Assembly (NCBI GenBank): GCA_002914845.1
Contig: JXTC01000023.1
Span: forward strand, 126,133 to 190,132
Length of the DNA stretch: 64,000 nt
Origin: Trema orientale
Taxonomy: Eukaryota; Streptophyta; Magnoliopsida; Rosales; Cannabaceae
Direction: 5' to 3'
The notes beneath the pieces were generated by a model. That model had not been told where the DNA came from. It searched no databases and worked only from the letters and a program-made list of their open reading frames with translations. Of this stretch, positions 34,920 to 48,260 are shown one piece after another. The translations under genes and the position numbers were made by a program. Every line of letters starts with the position of its first letter. The first letter of the stretch is position 1.

Positions 34920-36403
34920 GAGGAAAGAGGGGGTGAGCTTGAGAGCTTAGTAGGATACTTAATTATCCTTTTGGAAAATTATTTAATTACAAAAATACTT
35001 GCATAGTTAGTTATTATGAAAAATATTTCATAAAATATTTGAATAATCAAATCAATCATGTGCCGAAAAATATATTTGAAAACATCACAGTGAGAATCAT
35101 AATCAAAACCATAGTGGAAAACCATAGTGCATATATCATAATTCAAACTATTCAATGAGCTCTCATCACAAACAGAGCAACACATACTATGTGTACTAAG
35201 TACTCTCTGCTTGACACCTACCTAAGAAAACTAGAAGGAAAACCTGGTACCTGACTTACCAAATAAGAGGGGCAACTGAATGCCTACACCTGTCGAGTGA
35301 GAGTAGTTAGAGGACCTTGTGCAGGTTTATGGGCTCTCACTGAGGGCGAGGGTAATGCCGCTAATTAATTAATACCGTGGTGCCTAAGATAGACCTCATG
35401 TGTGATCCTATAATATGTGCAATATGTGGGGAGATGTAAACAACTTTGCAGTAAATAAAAATTCTAGACATGCTCTAATTTTCAGTTAAAAATTGTTTTG
35501 TGCTCTTAAACATTTGGCAGTATAATACCTGTATTTTAACCAAACCCAAGAATTAAACCTGTATAAAACTATCTACAAAACAATTCAGAGTAATCCATAA
35601 TGTCTCATAATATCACAACCTATCAAAACAATGGTTCAAAACAATCTGTTTTAATATAATCCATAGAGTTCCAAAGTTTTACAACAAATTCAATTTTTAT
35701 AAAAAATAATGGAAAATAAGGCAATTGGATCCCCTACCTGACCATGATAGCTATATGGACCTATCAAGTGGCTGTGGTGTCATTGGATGATCGTTCAGAG
35801 GCTCGATGAGCAATTTCGATCCACGATTCGTTTTCTTTGAAATGTAATTTTTTCAACAGAGTATCGTATGGATATTCTGAGGTCATGGTTGCGTTTCTAG
35901 GGCCAAATATAGCTAGAATAGCTATATAGGTCATCCAATTCTGCGTCGGGTTAAAAATTAATTTCGATTTTCGTGCCCAGTTGTGACAACGACAAATATA
36001 TATGTCATTTTTCTTATTTTCACGAGTATATTTTAAATATAATAATAATTCGATGATCCAACAGTTGGATTAAAACAGGATTATAAAAACTTAAGATTCA
36101 AAACTACTCAACATGGTCAATTTCAAAGAAGAAAAATCGAGAGGCAAGACCTATATCACATGAAAGTGTTGAGACGAGTTAAATGGGACAGGTTTCAAGC
36201 TTTGGGGTGACCGGAATCGTCCTCGACGATGATTTGAGTCCCACCGCTATTTCTCATCAATGTTGGTGATCTGGGCTTCCTTCGGCGATGTGGCTCTGAT
36301 AGCAGAGGTTCGACGGGTGTTTGATTGGCAGCAATGACAGCGCTCAAAAGTAGGCCATTGATCGGAGTTGTGATAGGTCGGAGTTTTAGGCTAGCTTGGT
36401 TCG

Positions 36404-36444
<41 letters not shown>

Positions 36445-36460
36445 CTTTTAATACGTGCAA
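34920..36460 (-). mobile_element. Probable LTR-retrotransposon relic, non-coding
   Basis: Less AT-rich than its surroundings. The text around 35740-35990 and 36170-36320, including GGTGACCGGAATCGTCC, ATCGGAGTTGTGATAGG and repeated TAGCTATATAG, is of a kind I associate with LTR regions of plant chromoviral gypsy elements on the minus strand. No protein-coding stretch, primer site or paired LTR is recognised, so the call is weak. Confidence 0.35.
36406..36441. repeat. (GA)n microsatellite
   Basis: About 18 uninterrupted GA units at the right edge of the probable LTR relic. Confidence 0.9.
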
Positions 36461-36661
36461 ATTTTGTCCTTGCCTTACTCTTTAGTCCTTACTTCCAAGT
36501 TTTCTTCAGTTTAGTCAACTATTATTGCCATTTAATCCTCATTCCCATAAGATCTTTACACTTTAGTCCCTACTAATTTAAATTGAAAATTTAGTAAAAT
36601 TACCCTTATGCCCTCTAAAGAGTGGGTTTTCACAATTACATACTCAACCAACCTTTCATAT

Positions 36662-36671
36662 TCACACACAT

Positions 36672-36702
<31 letters not shown>

Positions 36703-36703
36703 G
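36662..36703. repeat. (CA)n-(TA)n compound microsatellite
   Basis: A CACACA run passes into a TATATA run and ends at the left edge of a family-A MITE, fitting insertion of that family into TA-rich targets. Confidence 0.85.
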
Positions 36704-36808
36704 GACCATAATCTAGTAGGTATTTTTTTTAAACCTATCTATAGGTATTAATTGGGTGAAACAATACCTATAGATAGGTATAAAAAAAAATTTACTAGAT
36801 TGATGTCC
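36703..36808. mobile_element. MITE family A, short palindromic copy 2
   Basis: 106 bp. The left end GGACCATAATCTAGTAGGTA and the reverse complement of the right end GGACATCAATCTAGTA share the palindromic CCTATCTATAGGTATT. It is almost entirely the two termini joined, with the core lost. Confidence 0.75.
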
Positions 36809-36821
36809 ATATATATATATA

Positions 36822-37062
36822 GATTGCCAATCTAGTAGTTTTTTTTTAAAACATTTTTATAGGTATTTTTTTTAGCCATTGGATCAATAATCCAATGACT
36901 ACCATAATTTGAGTGACTAAAAATAATAATAAAAATAAATACTCATTATTTAATACTTTTCTCTCTCTTCCTTTTACCATGAAAAGACGTGTGTGACTAA
37001 TTTTAATTAGCCAAAATAATACTTATAGATAGGTAAAAAAAAACACTTATTGGATTGGTTCC
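36822..37062. mobile_element. MITE family A, copy 3
   Basis: 241 bp. The left end GATTGCCAATCTAGTAG and the reverse-complemented right end GGAACCAATCCAATAAG bracket a core with TTAGCCATTGGATCAATAA and a CTCTCTCTTCC run. It lies 13 bp of TA repeat from copy 2. Confidence 0.75.
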
Positions 37063-38987
37063 TATATAAATATATATATATATATATCTTACATTTAAAA
37101 AAACTTCAATTACTCTAAAACTATACAATGGTTGCTTAAAAATTTGGTATTAATTGGAGAGTAAGGTCAAGAGATAATTGAATAATCATTCTATTTGGGA
37201 AGGTAATAATTCTACCAAGTTTAGATCTGCGGTAGTTATTTTCCACTTAGATCTTAATTTGTGGTAGTTTTGGATTTCTTTTTTACTTTTCATCGCTTTA
37301 ATTAGTCTACCTAGATCTAAATTTATGGTAGTTTTGGATCGATCTTATGTTTTTGATCATGTTAGTATGAATATCATCCTGATTTATATCATTTCTGACT
37401 CTAATTTGGATAGTTTGCATCATGGTATTGGCTTTTGGATTCAAAGTAAGAGATACTGACAATTGAGTAGAGGGACATAACGAGCCAACAAAAGTAGAGA
37501 GCTCTATTGAAGTGCATAACAATAATGATGAATATGAGTGCCCTTTATTCTGGGTGGATTTCGCGACAATCCTATGGCTCAAAATGCAAAATTCTTCTAT
37601 TGATTTTAATTTGTTTCTTATAGATATCTACTTTGTATCTAAATGCCCTTTTGTGAGTATTGTACTTTCTTTCTATTATTAATTAAAGCATCTTTTTCCT
37701 TTAAAAAAAATTTTATATGATGGAAAATATGGACAATCGTAATGTATTTGTGTAAGTGAAAGGTCCAAATTTAATGTGATCAAAGTATAACATCAAATAA
37801 AAAAAGTTTAAGTGGTAATGTAGTGCATTTAGTGACAAGATTATGAAATTTCAGACATACTAAATTTAATGGGGTATTGCTAATGTTGAAAAGAAGTACG
37901 GGTTTCCTAAAACTAATGCCAACTTTCTTTCTTTCTTTTCTTTTTTCTTTCTTCCTTTTTTTTTTTTTTTTAAAAAAAAAAAGAACAAATCTGCTATTGA
38001 AACAACAGATTAATAATTTTAGCCCTCATGACTAGACAAATTGTAATTTTAGCCCCTATAACTAGACAAAAATCATGGTTTTGTCCCTATCTATGAAAGA
38101 AAAGACTTTCTCTAACCAAATTAATAAACTCACCCTCTACTTCTAAAACAAACCTAGGTAAATCATGTAAAGTTTCATCACAAATGTATGATTAACCACG
38201 ATGTTGGGGAAAAAAAAGAAAAATAAGCAAAATGCATTCAACAACATAATATGCCCTCAATGAAACTTCAAACGACTGTCAATGCATTTGACTCTATAGA
38301 TAAGAGATTTTAAACTGAAGAACTTTAAATCCTATAGAAAACTAAATTCCACTACCTGAATTACTCTTTTAAAAGTTCAAGTTATAAATTTTATACAGAG
38401 ATAAATATTCTTCGTCCTTTATTATTCCAGATCTAGAACTAAATCTATGTAGAAAGTGTAACAACACGGTCATAGAGATCAAAATCAACATTAAGAGAAA
38501 GGATATTAAACAAAAATAAAAACAAAAGCAAAAGAAAATCCTGCTGAAGAGGAGAGAATTTCATTCTCCGTTGGAGTATTATCTATAGGAGACCGGAGTT
38601 ATAAAGAAGAAAGAAAGTTTTCAGAGAAACAAAGAGCGGCTTGATAAACTAATGGCAACTTTAGTACAAGTTCGGAGGCAAAATTTTGCTCAAATACAAA
38701 ATTTCGCCATTAATAGGAAATGCTCTTCTCGTTCGTTTCCTCGTATCCTGACTAACTAACTATACGCAATCTTAAAAGTGGTTCCGTGTTGATTGGGGGG
38801 AAAAAAAAAAGTGGTTCCATGTGTCAATATTTAAGTCTGGGAAGATCAAATGCAGATCATGGAATTAGTGGGAGCACAAGCCGCACACTTAATCAATATA
38901 AATTTCTTAAAACTCAAATAATAACGGAAGAAGTATATATGACAATACTACTCAATAAAAAGAAAAATTATATATATATATATATAT
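37063..38987. other. Intergenic, mostly featureless
   Basis: Mainly AT-rich. A T-rich/CT-rich run lies near 37925-37985. A short local duplication of TTTTAGCCCYYATGACTAGACAAA-like text occurs near 38018-38070. No gene is supported. Confidence 0.4.
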
Positions 38988-39227
38988 GGGTACCAGTCCA
39001 GTAGGTATTTTTTTTTTTTTTACATATCTATAGGTATTATTTTGTTCAATTAAAATTGATTATGTACGTTTTTCATAGTAAAAATTAAAGAGAGAAAAGT
39101 GAATATTTATTTTTATTTTATTTTTTTTTTCCGATTACTCAAATTATGGTAGCCGTTAGATTATGATTCAATGGCTTAAAAAAAATACTAATAAATTGGT
39201 AAAAAAAAATACCTATTGGATTGGGAA
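38988..39227. mobile_element. MITE family A, copy 4
   Basis: 240 bp. The left end GGGTACCAGTCCAGTAGGTA and the reverse-complemented right end GTTCCCAATCCAATAGGTA bracket the shared core with GTAGCCGTTAGATTATGAT. It is embedded in a TATATA tract on both sides, suggesting insertion into a TA microsatellite. Confidence 0.8.
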
Positions 39228-40052
39228 CATATATATATATATACACACACATATATGTATAAATGACAATATTAGAAAAAGTGGTTCTATTGTCGGCACC
39301 TCCCTGTTTACTCTTCCTACACTATTGCTAAAACTACCTTTTTAAAATTTAAAATTTATTTACAGATTATTACACCCTTGTTATTCTAGATTATCCCTCA
39401 CTTTTATTGTCTTTATTTTCCATTATACTTTCCTCTTTTCCCTTTATCATGTGTTTTTGCCCATATTGATCCTCTTCTCTCTTCGTTTCCTCTTCTTATA
39501 GTATGCCTCTAAGGTCTCTTCTTTGGGATATTTTCAATCCTAAAGACCAAAGTTCCTAAGTTTTACACTAGGTTTGTTCTTTAGGTCCGCTGAAGTTATT
39601 TATTTACTGAGTGCTTGTATAATCAAAATGAAGTTTGCTAGGTGCTGATATATATAGGACTTTAGGTTTAATTTCCCGTTGAAGGTTTTTTACATAACAT
39701 TGCATTTTTTTTTTCACGGATTGCTTGTTTACTCAAAATGAAATTTGCTGAACATTTATTCATATTTGACTTGCATGGAAAGCTAGGAAGGGTTGGAAAT
39801 TGTAATGAGAATTAATTGATTTCATCAAGCATTAGAAAAGAATTTTAAGAGAGGGAAAGTGTGTGGAGATTTTTTTTAAAAAAATATAAGAATAAAAAAG
39901 TAATTTTACAGAGAGTTTTTTTAGTAATAAAACTGGGGCCTATATTATCCAATTTAATATAAAAACACCCAATTTATATCTACAATGATTATATAGGATT
40001 ACTTTCACATATAAAGTATACCCCATCTCCGTCCCAGACTCAAAATAACCCA
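39228..40052. other. Intergenic, nothing recognised
   Basis: AT-rich flank of the CACTA element. No gene or repeat pair is supported. Confidence 0.5.
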
Positions 40053-40092
40053 TACTACAAAAAAAGGTAGATTTAATGGTGGTTCATAGAAG

Positions 40093-40250
40093 ACCGCCGT
40101 TAAAGTAGACCGTAGGGACTTTCTCGGTAGTTCCGGTCCAACCACCAAGAAAAGTAAATTTTTTTTAAAATTTTTCCTCGGCGGTTAGACTAGAACCACC
40201 GAGACTTTTAATAAAAAGTCTTTACCGGTTCTGGTAGTACCGCCGTTAAA
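40093..40250. repeat. 5' subterminal repeats of the CACTA element
   Basis: ACCGCCGTTAAA occurs at 40093 and 40239 with related inverted forms between (TAATGGTGGTTC, CGGCGGTTAG). Subterminal arrays like this are where the element's own DNA-binding protein attaches in En/Spm. Confidence 0.75.
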
Positions 40251-41252
40251 GAACATTAAAAGAGGGCCGAGCTTTTCTTCTTCGATTCTTCCAGCAGCTG
40301 CAGCTGAACTGGCATTCTCCGCCTCCTCCGTACATGGCAGCTCTTATTCCGGCCCATTTTCTTGCCAAAATCACCTCCATTTAGCTCAAATCGTTCTATT
40401 TGACGTGGGTAAACTTTATATGCTTGATTTTTTTTTTTTACGATTTGTTTGTATTTTAACGATTCTTTAACCTAGAATTTGTTTAGAAAATTTTACGATT
40501 AACCGCTGAAATTCCCGTGTAATGTGTAATCTTATTATTGTTGTGTATTTTTTTGGTTGTTTTAGGTTCTAATTTGGTCAGGAATATCAATTTTAGCATC
40601 AAATTCATAGTATTGTTGCATTTTAGGTCACTTGGAGATATTTTTTTTTATTTAATCCGAATTATTTTTATGTCAAATGTGATTGTGATTTTGTGTAGTT
40701 TTTTATTGTATTAGGTTCTAATTTGAACAAGTATAGCAAGTCTAGCATCAAATTTGGAGTATTGTTGGATTTTAGGTCATTTTGAGGTAATTTTTTTTTA
40801 AAATCCAAAATATCTTTTAAAATGAAATGTATGTTATTATGTTATTTTTATAATAGTCATTAACAAGTATAGTTTGTTAATATGACCATATTATCATGAA
40901 TTGCTTAATTTTGCTTAATTTTATGTGATGTTACTATATGTGTAATATGTGTATTATTATTTATTTGATAGATTATATAGTTACTAATTTTAGATAGATA
41001 ATATTTTGAATTTAGATAATCCTTAGTTGAAAAAAGATAAGCATTAATAAAATTAATTAGTTGTTAAGTTACTAACTTTGTTAATTTTTTACAAAGTATG
41101 AAATAAGATGAATTTGGAGGTCTACAAAGTTGAAATGTGATACATTGACTTAAGTTTAAAGCATAGATTGGTGGTGTGTATTGTTTTTTGCAGGGGGTTA
41201 GTCAATTTTTAAGTGGAAACTCTGTCGATGATTAGTAATAGATAAAAGTTGG

Positions 41253-44200
41253 ATGATAAAGAGTAGATTGTCAAAAGAGTATGAAGATGGAGTTGCACAT
41301 TTCCTAGGATATGCCAAAGAAAATAGTATAGATTCTAATATGACTCCATGTACATGTGTTAAGTATGATAACATTAATTATATGAGAGATGTTGATGTAA
41401 GTGGACATTTATTTTTTTAATAGAACAGATACATATTATACGAGATGGATATGGCATGGAGAACCCACATGTGAAGAAAATTTCCCTAACCAAAGAGCTC
41501 GAAAGGAATATGTTTCTGAGGAATACAAAGATTATCAGGTAGATATAGTTAATGATATTGGATAAAACTTTGCTAATTATCCGGATGAATTCATGAAATT
41601 AGTGGAGAATACAGAGAATGATCTCTATCCTGGTTCAAAAATCACGAAATTTTCATTTCTGGTTAGGATTTACAATTTGAAAGCTCGTAATGGGTGGAGC
41701 AATAGTAGATTTTCTCAATTGCTTTCATTATTAAGAGAGGTATTCCCAGAAAATAACAACATACCTACTTCTATGTATGAGGCGAAGAAAACATTACGCT
41801 CAATGGGCATGGAGTATGAAAAGATACATGGTTGTCCAATTGATTGTATATTGTATCGCAAAGAGTTTGCAGACTTCGGCATCCAGCAGATTCTCTTACT
41901 TGGAGAAAAATATATGACATATGGTCAATAATAAAAGAAGATCCTAGAAATCTCAGACTTGGTCTTTCGGCTGATGGCATAAACCCTTATAGTTCAATGA
42001 GTAGTAATTATAGTTGTTAGCCAGTTATACTTGTTATTTATAATCTTCCTCCCTGATGATGCATGAAGAGAAGATTTACAATGCTCACTCTATTAATCTC
42101 GGGATCTAAACAGCCTGGGAATGATATAGATATTTATTTGGCACCGTTGATAGACGATTTAAAAAATCTATGAGATGGAGTCGATTATTATGATACAAGG
42201 AAAAAGGAGAGATTTAATTTGAGGACGATATTATTATGGACAATCAATGATTTTCCTATATATAGTAATTTATCTGGGCATTATGTAAAGGTTTACAACA
42301 TGCCCAATATGTAGTGAGCATACACATGCAATAAGATTGAAGCATTGTAATAAAGAAGCTTATATAGGACATCGACGATTCCTATCTCTTGATCATGCTT
42401 ATTGTAAATATATGAAGCATTTTAATGGGAAAAAGGAGATGGAAAGTGCTCTTAGTCCATTGAGCGGTGAGGAAGTTTTTGAACAAATTAGTCGAATAGT
42501 TAACAAATTTAGAAAAGTTGTGAAAAAAAATAGCCAAAAAAATACGAAAGGAAATGGGAAAATGACACAAGACACAAAAAGGGAAGAAACAAAGAGTGAC
42601 TGTTAGAAAAAAAAATCTATTTTCTTTGAGTTAGAGTATTGGAAGCATAATATTTTGCGACACAATCTTAATGTCGTGCACATTGAGAGGAATATTTGTG
42701 ATAGTATTATTGGGACTTTGCTTAACATACCCAGAAAAACGAAAGATAGTATTGCCGCTCGTCTTGATCTCGTGGAAATAGGAATAAGAAAAGAGTTAGC
42801 TCCTAAATTAGGTGAGAAGCGAACATTTTTACTGGCAGCTTGTTTTAATTTGACAAAAGAAGAGAAGCGTTAAATATCCGAGACTTTAGCTAATATAAAA
42901 GTTCCAGATGGTTATTCCTCAGACATTCGCAACTTGGTGTTTATGAAAGATTTAAGACTAATTAGGTTGAAGTCACATGATTGTCATGCCTTGATGCAAC
43001 AATTACTTCCAGTTCCAATCCATAGAATTTCTCAAAATCATGTCAGATTCGCGATCACGAGATTATGTTTTTTCTTCAATATTATTTGTGTTAAAGCAGT
43101 AGATGTAACCAAGTTGGAATCACTACAAAAAGAAATTGTCATTATATTGTGTCTTCTCGAGCAATATTTTACTCCGTCGTTCTTTAATATTATGATTCAT
43201 TTAACTGTACATTTAGTAAGGGAAGTTAAGTTAGGTGGCCCAGTTTATTTGCGATGGATGTATCCATTTGAAAGATTAATGAAAATTTACAAGAGTCATG
43301 TTAGAAATCGGAATCGTCCTGAGACATGTACAGTTGAATGTTACATAAATGAAGAAACTGTAGAATTTTGTTCAGAGTATATTGGTCATGCTCAGACTAT
43401 TGGTATTCCGAAACCTCGACAGTCAGCGGAATTTCAAAGCAAAGGTGTAGGTATTGGTAATCCCACTCTCATTGATCGCACAGATTTAGAGCTAACTCAT
43501 AGGATTATGCTAGAAAATACAGCAGATGTTCAACTTTATATCAAGTAAGTACAACTAAGTTATTTGATTCATAAATTTATCGATGATCTTAGTTGTTGCA
43601 ATAAGATTCTTAAGAAATGGTTGTATATGTAGTGACCATTTATAATTTATAGAATAAGAAAATCCTTCGAAGAGAGAAAAATGGATACAAAAAGAACATC
43701 ATAGGACATTCACAAACTGGCTAAGAAAAAAAGTATGGGCAAGATGACATAGTTAGTTCTTTTATCCATAAATGTATTTATACTAATAATGAGTCTTTTG
43801 TATTTTTGTTTTTGTTTTTATTTTTTTGTTTTTTTTGTAATTAAGGTTGAAATTGATTTGGCCAATCCAAATACTAAAGTATCTGAAGAATTGAAATGGA
43901 TTGCGAAAGGTCCCACAATTATGCCTACTAAGCATGAGGCATATATTATAATTGGTCGACGTTTTAACACTGAGTCTCGTGATGATATGCGGGCTAATCA
44001 GAATAGTGGAGTTAGTATTATTACACAAATCATGCATTTTGCTAGTGCTAAGGATAAGAACCCTATTGAAGGAAGTATGACATAGTATAGAGTACTAGAA
44101 GAGATATGGTAGCTCGACTATTGTGTATTTAGGGTCCCGGTTTTTAAATGTGATTGGGTTGAAAATAATCATGGGGTCAAAGTGGATGATTTGGGCTTTA

Positions 44201-44508
44201 AGTGGGTTAACCTACAGAGAGTAGGTCATAAAGATGATCCCTTCATTTTAGCCTCACAAGCAAAATAAGTATTTAACATTACTGGCCCATTAGATAGTGA
44301 TTAGTCTATAGTACTTTTCACGAAACTAAGAAACATTAGAAATAGTGATGATCTTGTTGAAGTTGAAGTACTTGATGAGCTTAACACAATTGATATAGCT
44401 TTGGGAGACATTGATGGTTTCGATAATATAGAAAGAACTACAGGGTCATATCCTCGGGATGATGGTGATGGTATATGGATTAATATTGGCCGAGACAAAA
44501 TAATATAA
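41253..44508 (+). pseudogene. CACTA tnp2 (TNPD-type) transposase relic
   Basis: An ATG at 41253 opens a transposase-associated domain (KEYEDGVAHFLGYAKENS, then CTCVKYDN and GHLFF). After stops, similarity continues with KARNGWSNSRFSQLLSLL and GCPIDCILYRKEF (41593-41931). The tnp2 core follows (LAPLIDDLKNL, LLWTINDFPIYSNLSG, near 42140-42290), then VVHIERNICDSIIGTLLNIP (42655-42873). DUF4218-like KSHDCHALMQQLLPV and YLRWMYPFERLMKIYK come at 42934-43548. A DUF4216-like C-terminus, SRDDMRANQNSGV, lies at 43845-44240. The protein would bind and cut the element ends. Numerous stops and frameshifts prevent expression as one protein. Confidence 0.88.
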
Positions 44509-44620
44509 AGTGAATTAAATATGTATATGTTGTACTATGTGTTTATTTTTTATTACTTGCAAAAATTGATTAAGAAGAGTTATTCTGTTTACTAGTATTT
44601 TGTTTTATTTGTTTAGGTCG

Positions 44621-46014
44621 ATGGGAGACCATTCAGATGAGGACCATACAGAGCATCAGAAGAAGAAGGCAAAAAAGAGGGGCTGCACAGTGTAAAGAAA
44701 TCATCAAAATGAGGAATAGGGGAGAACTGGTTCCTTTAGAATGGAATGCATTTGGCCAACTAGTTGGGCATTGGTTACCGGGATTTGAGTCATATCTTGG
44801 TTGGTTAGCTCATACCGAAGTTCCGATTACTATACCTGATTGGCCTAATATTCCATACGAGGTTTACATTATTATATGGGACGACTTGATAGTAAGTTAT
44901 CTACTAACTTATTTCATATCATACTTTATTTGTTTATGCTACCATACGGCCTAATTCATGTTTTGTTTGATTTTGTTGTAGAATACATTCCTAGAAATTG
45001 ATAGTCAGTGTAATAGAGCTTATGTGTGGTCATCGGTGAGTAAAAAATCGCGTGACCACTAGTCATCATTGACTAGTTAATATGTTAGGAGGTACTTTGA
45101 AGATGCTGTATGGGCTGCAGAAAATCCAGATGTATTAGAAGTTCCACCAACAAGCAATTGTTATATCACTGATGAACAATGAAAGACCTTTGTTCCATCA
45201 AAAATGGATCCTAAATTTCTAGAGTTGAGGAAAAAAAACTAAAAAAGACGTGCAAAACAACAATATCCACACCGCACTTCTCGTAAGTTTTTCGTAAGAT
45301 TATAAAGAGAAATGCAATAAGAAGAAGAAGAAAGTATACATCCAATAGAGCGGGCTAAGCTATGGAGAAAATCTAAACAAAATCCAAAAGGAGAATATGT
45401 AGATGATAGTACAAGAGAAAAATGCGATAGAATTGTAAGTTCTATTTATTACACGTACTTTGGTGTTTATAACTGAAAATTTAATTAACTAAATAATATG
45501 TTTACTACTTTTGTAGGATATGTTATATGAGCTATGGGACAAGGGAGAGATCGTTGAAATTAGATCCAATGACATTCTTACTCAAGCATTAGGAACTCCT
45601 GAGCACCCAGGTTATATTTGAGGTAAAGGTAAATTTGTAGCATAAAGAGAAGTATTCAGGAGGCCTGGTGGAGGATTCAAAGAATTAGAAGAACGCTAAT
45701 TTCACTATGAGAGACAAAGAGACAAAGCATGGAAGGAAAAAATTAGTAAGTTAGAAAGAATGTACGAAGAACGCCTCCATAAGTAAGAGATTATATTGCA
45801 ACAAAGATTTGACAAGTTTCAAAACATGATTTTGAAATCTATCGGTGCACTTGGAAAAAAGAATCCAAAAGCTAGTGTCCATGAGCCTGAAATTGATGTT
45901 GAAGATGCTGGGATGGATATTGATGATCCCAAAGAGCCTGAATTTTATGCCACGATGCATGAAGTAGAAGACAATAGTGCAACGCTAATCTCGGAAAAAA
46001 CTATGCTAGTGTAG
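44621..46014 (+). pseudogene. CACTA second ORF, plant Ptta/En/Spm (Transposase_24-like) relic
   Basis: A basic start (HQKKKAKKRG, ATG at 44621) passes by a frameshift near 44690 into LVPLEWNAFGQLVGHW, and further exons follow. The segments RAKLWRKSKQNPKGEYVDD near 45352 and FRRPGGGFKELEER near 45655 are typical of the plant transposase Ptta/En/Spm accessory proteins. The C-terminal third, DKAWKEKISKLERMYEERL followed by the 45796-46014 frame, is charged and likely coiled coil. In En/Spm the comparable protein binds the subterminal repeats; the same role here is inferred. Several stops are present. Confidence 0.7.
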
Positions 46015-46060
46015 CTTTTCTATCTCTTTATATGTATACTATAGTACTAATATATTCAAT

Positions 46061-47750
46061 ATGCAGTTTACACCGTGTAGGTTGATAGTAGAACCAGATA
46101 ACGAGATAGTTGCCACCAGTTTCATGGTGAATACTGGAGCAACTATGAAGCCGGCGGCAACTACGGTTCATGGGATAAATTTAGGCAAGGATCATATTCG
46201 AGTTTCAATCAAAGAGGTGTTCAACAAGAGCACAGTCCTCCCGATTCCAATTCTATCTACCGATGTCTTCCTAGTTATGTTTGCAATTGATACACTAGTA
46301 TCTTGGCCTAAGTATCTAGTACTACTTGGGAATGATGAGATAAATTCTTAAATTTTTACTCAACTAGTTTAATACAATATACATAATGCTAACTAATTCT
46401 TATGTCTATAGCCACAAATGAAGAAAAATGTGTCACCGCCCATAGAGCCAGTGACTTAACCTCAACAGAAAGAAGCGGTTCCTTTATCATTATCCAGTGC
46501 TAGGCCCGTGCATTCGGAGTTGCCTACATAAACTCTTTATCTTCCCCCAATATTGAAGTCTTTGTATTCAACAATTTCAAAATTCAACATTGACTTCAAT
46601 GTTACAGTACCGATGGAACAAGAGATATGGGGGATTGAGGAGCATCAACTTTATGTGGGAACGGAGGATATCATACATTTCTCTCTTCTCCAAGAGATTT
46701 GTGCTACATGTATCTCGATGTATATCGAGTAAGTACACTAATGTATTTTCTTTTTCTTATACATATTGCATATTTTCTTAATTTATAGTAACATAATATA
46801 TTTTTTATTTCTAATTAAGTACTTGTATCATGAACTCTTGAGTTTGGAACGACTATACTTATTTCAATTTGTTGATCCTTCTATCATATCTAAAGTTCCT
46901 GGTGCAAAGAATGATAGTCGTCCTCATGATCTTGCACAAAGACTTCATATAGCGAGCAAAGGAATGCTATTATTAGTTCTTTATAATCTTGAATAAATAT
47001 TATCTTTCTTTGACTAAAATGTTATATGTATTTGAGTTGTTTATGTCTTCTTGTAGTTATAATTGGTTACATTGCTTTGAATAGGTAACACTGGATGTTG
47101 ATGGTGATTAATGTGGCCTAAGAAAATATTTATTTCTTTGATCCACTTGGACAACGACTAAGTCAGGATACCTAAAATCTCATAAATTGGTTAGTGTAGT
47201 TTATAATATTATATAGTTAACATATTTTTATCCAATTAATCCACTAGTAATATGACATGTGTTTTCTTTTAGTGCATTCCAAATATATAATATGGATAAG
47301 CAAAAAAGGGGACAACGACCAAGGTGGTATGCAATTAAGGTATGATCTATAACGATTATAATATGTACTAACTAATCTTTTGATGTTTATATATTTTAAC
47401 TATATATAGTTCTCATCATAATGATAGTGTCCATCTCAACCCAACTACGTGGAGTATGATTTTTATGTCTTACACATGATGCGAGACTTGGTGAAGGATA
47501 ATAGTCCGGTGGATTATATTGGATCAAATGTAAGTATCTTGATACTTTACTTTGTTTGTCTAAAAGTATTTAAGTTCACACATGTACTTGTCATTTTTAG
47601 TTACTAAATTTGATTTGTGTTTATAAACTTATAGTGTCTCGGCCAAGAAATTTATTCAGTAGACGACATCAATGAAATATGTGAAGAATGGGCCATAACC
47701 ATAATCAATCATCTATGCTTGGTCTCGATTGGTTAGACTATATTCTTGGA
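46061..47750 (+). pseudogene. CACTA third ORF, C48 (Ulp1-like) protease relic without catalytic Cys
   Basis: 46061-46351 gives a domain usually found before the peptidase in these ORFs (VSIKEVFNKSTVLPIPI). Further exons near 46590-46735 and 46820-46996 lead to the peptidase. HWMLMVINV carries the catalytic His (CAC at 47099), YFFDPLGQRL the Asp, and CPSQPNYVEYDFYVLHMMRDL the oxyanion Gln. In the last motif the Cys-Gly of the family is replaced by Tyr-Asp (Tyr at 47455-47457), so it could not cleave. Ulp1-type ORFs are common passengers in plant CACTA and Mutator elements, with unknown function. At least two in-frame stops are also present. Confidence 0.75.
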
Positions 47751-48078
47751 CTTAATTATTAGTATAATTCGTCGGAATTATATTGCAAATGTTAGTGATA
47801 TGCTCAAGTATTAGGTTATATTTCTAATTCGTTGACTTTATGTATGTTAGATAGATTAGTCTAATCTTGAATTAAGTTAATTAAGTTGCAAGTGGTAGTG
47901 GTATACATATATTGTCTTGTATTTGTTTATGTAACTGAACTTTAGTTGTATACATTTATTTGTGAATTTATCTATGTCTAGATATTCTATAAGTCGAATG
48001 AGACTGTTTATACAGGTTTTTATTATGTGGATTTTGTATTACCCAGGGAAGAGAAAAAAATTTCCACTAGGATGGGCC

Positions 48079-48260
48079 TTTAATGGCGGTTCCACGTCAA
48101 CCGCCGTTAAAATGCACCACACAAATCAGTTAACAGCAGTTGTAACCGCCGTTAAATGAGATCAATTACAGCGGTTCTAGAGAAACTACTTCATGGCGGT
48201 TAATAACCACCGTAAAAGATGCCATTTTTTAATGGTATTTACATTAATCGCCGTAAAACG
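48079..48260. repeat. 3' subterminal repeats of the CACTA element
   Basis: AACCGCCGTTAAA occurs near 48099 and 48143. Inverted TTTAATGGCGGTT lies near 48079, with the variants ATGGCGGTTAATAACCACCG near 48193 and TCGCCGTAAAACGG near 48249. Both orientations are present, so parts can form hairpins. Confidence 0.75.
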
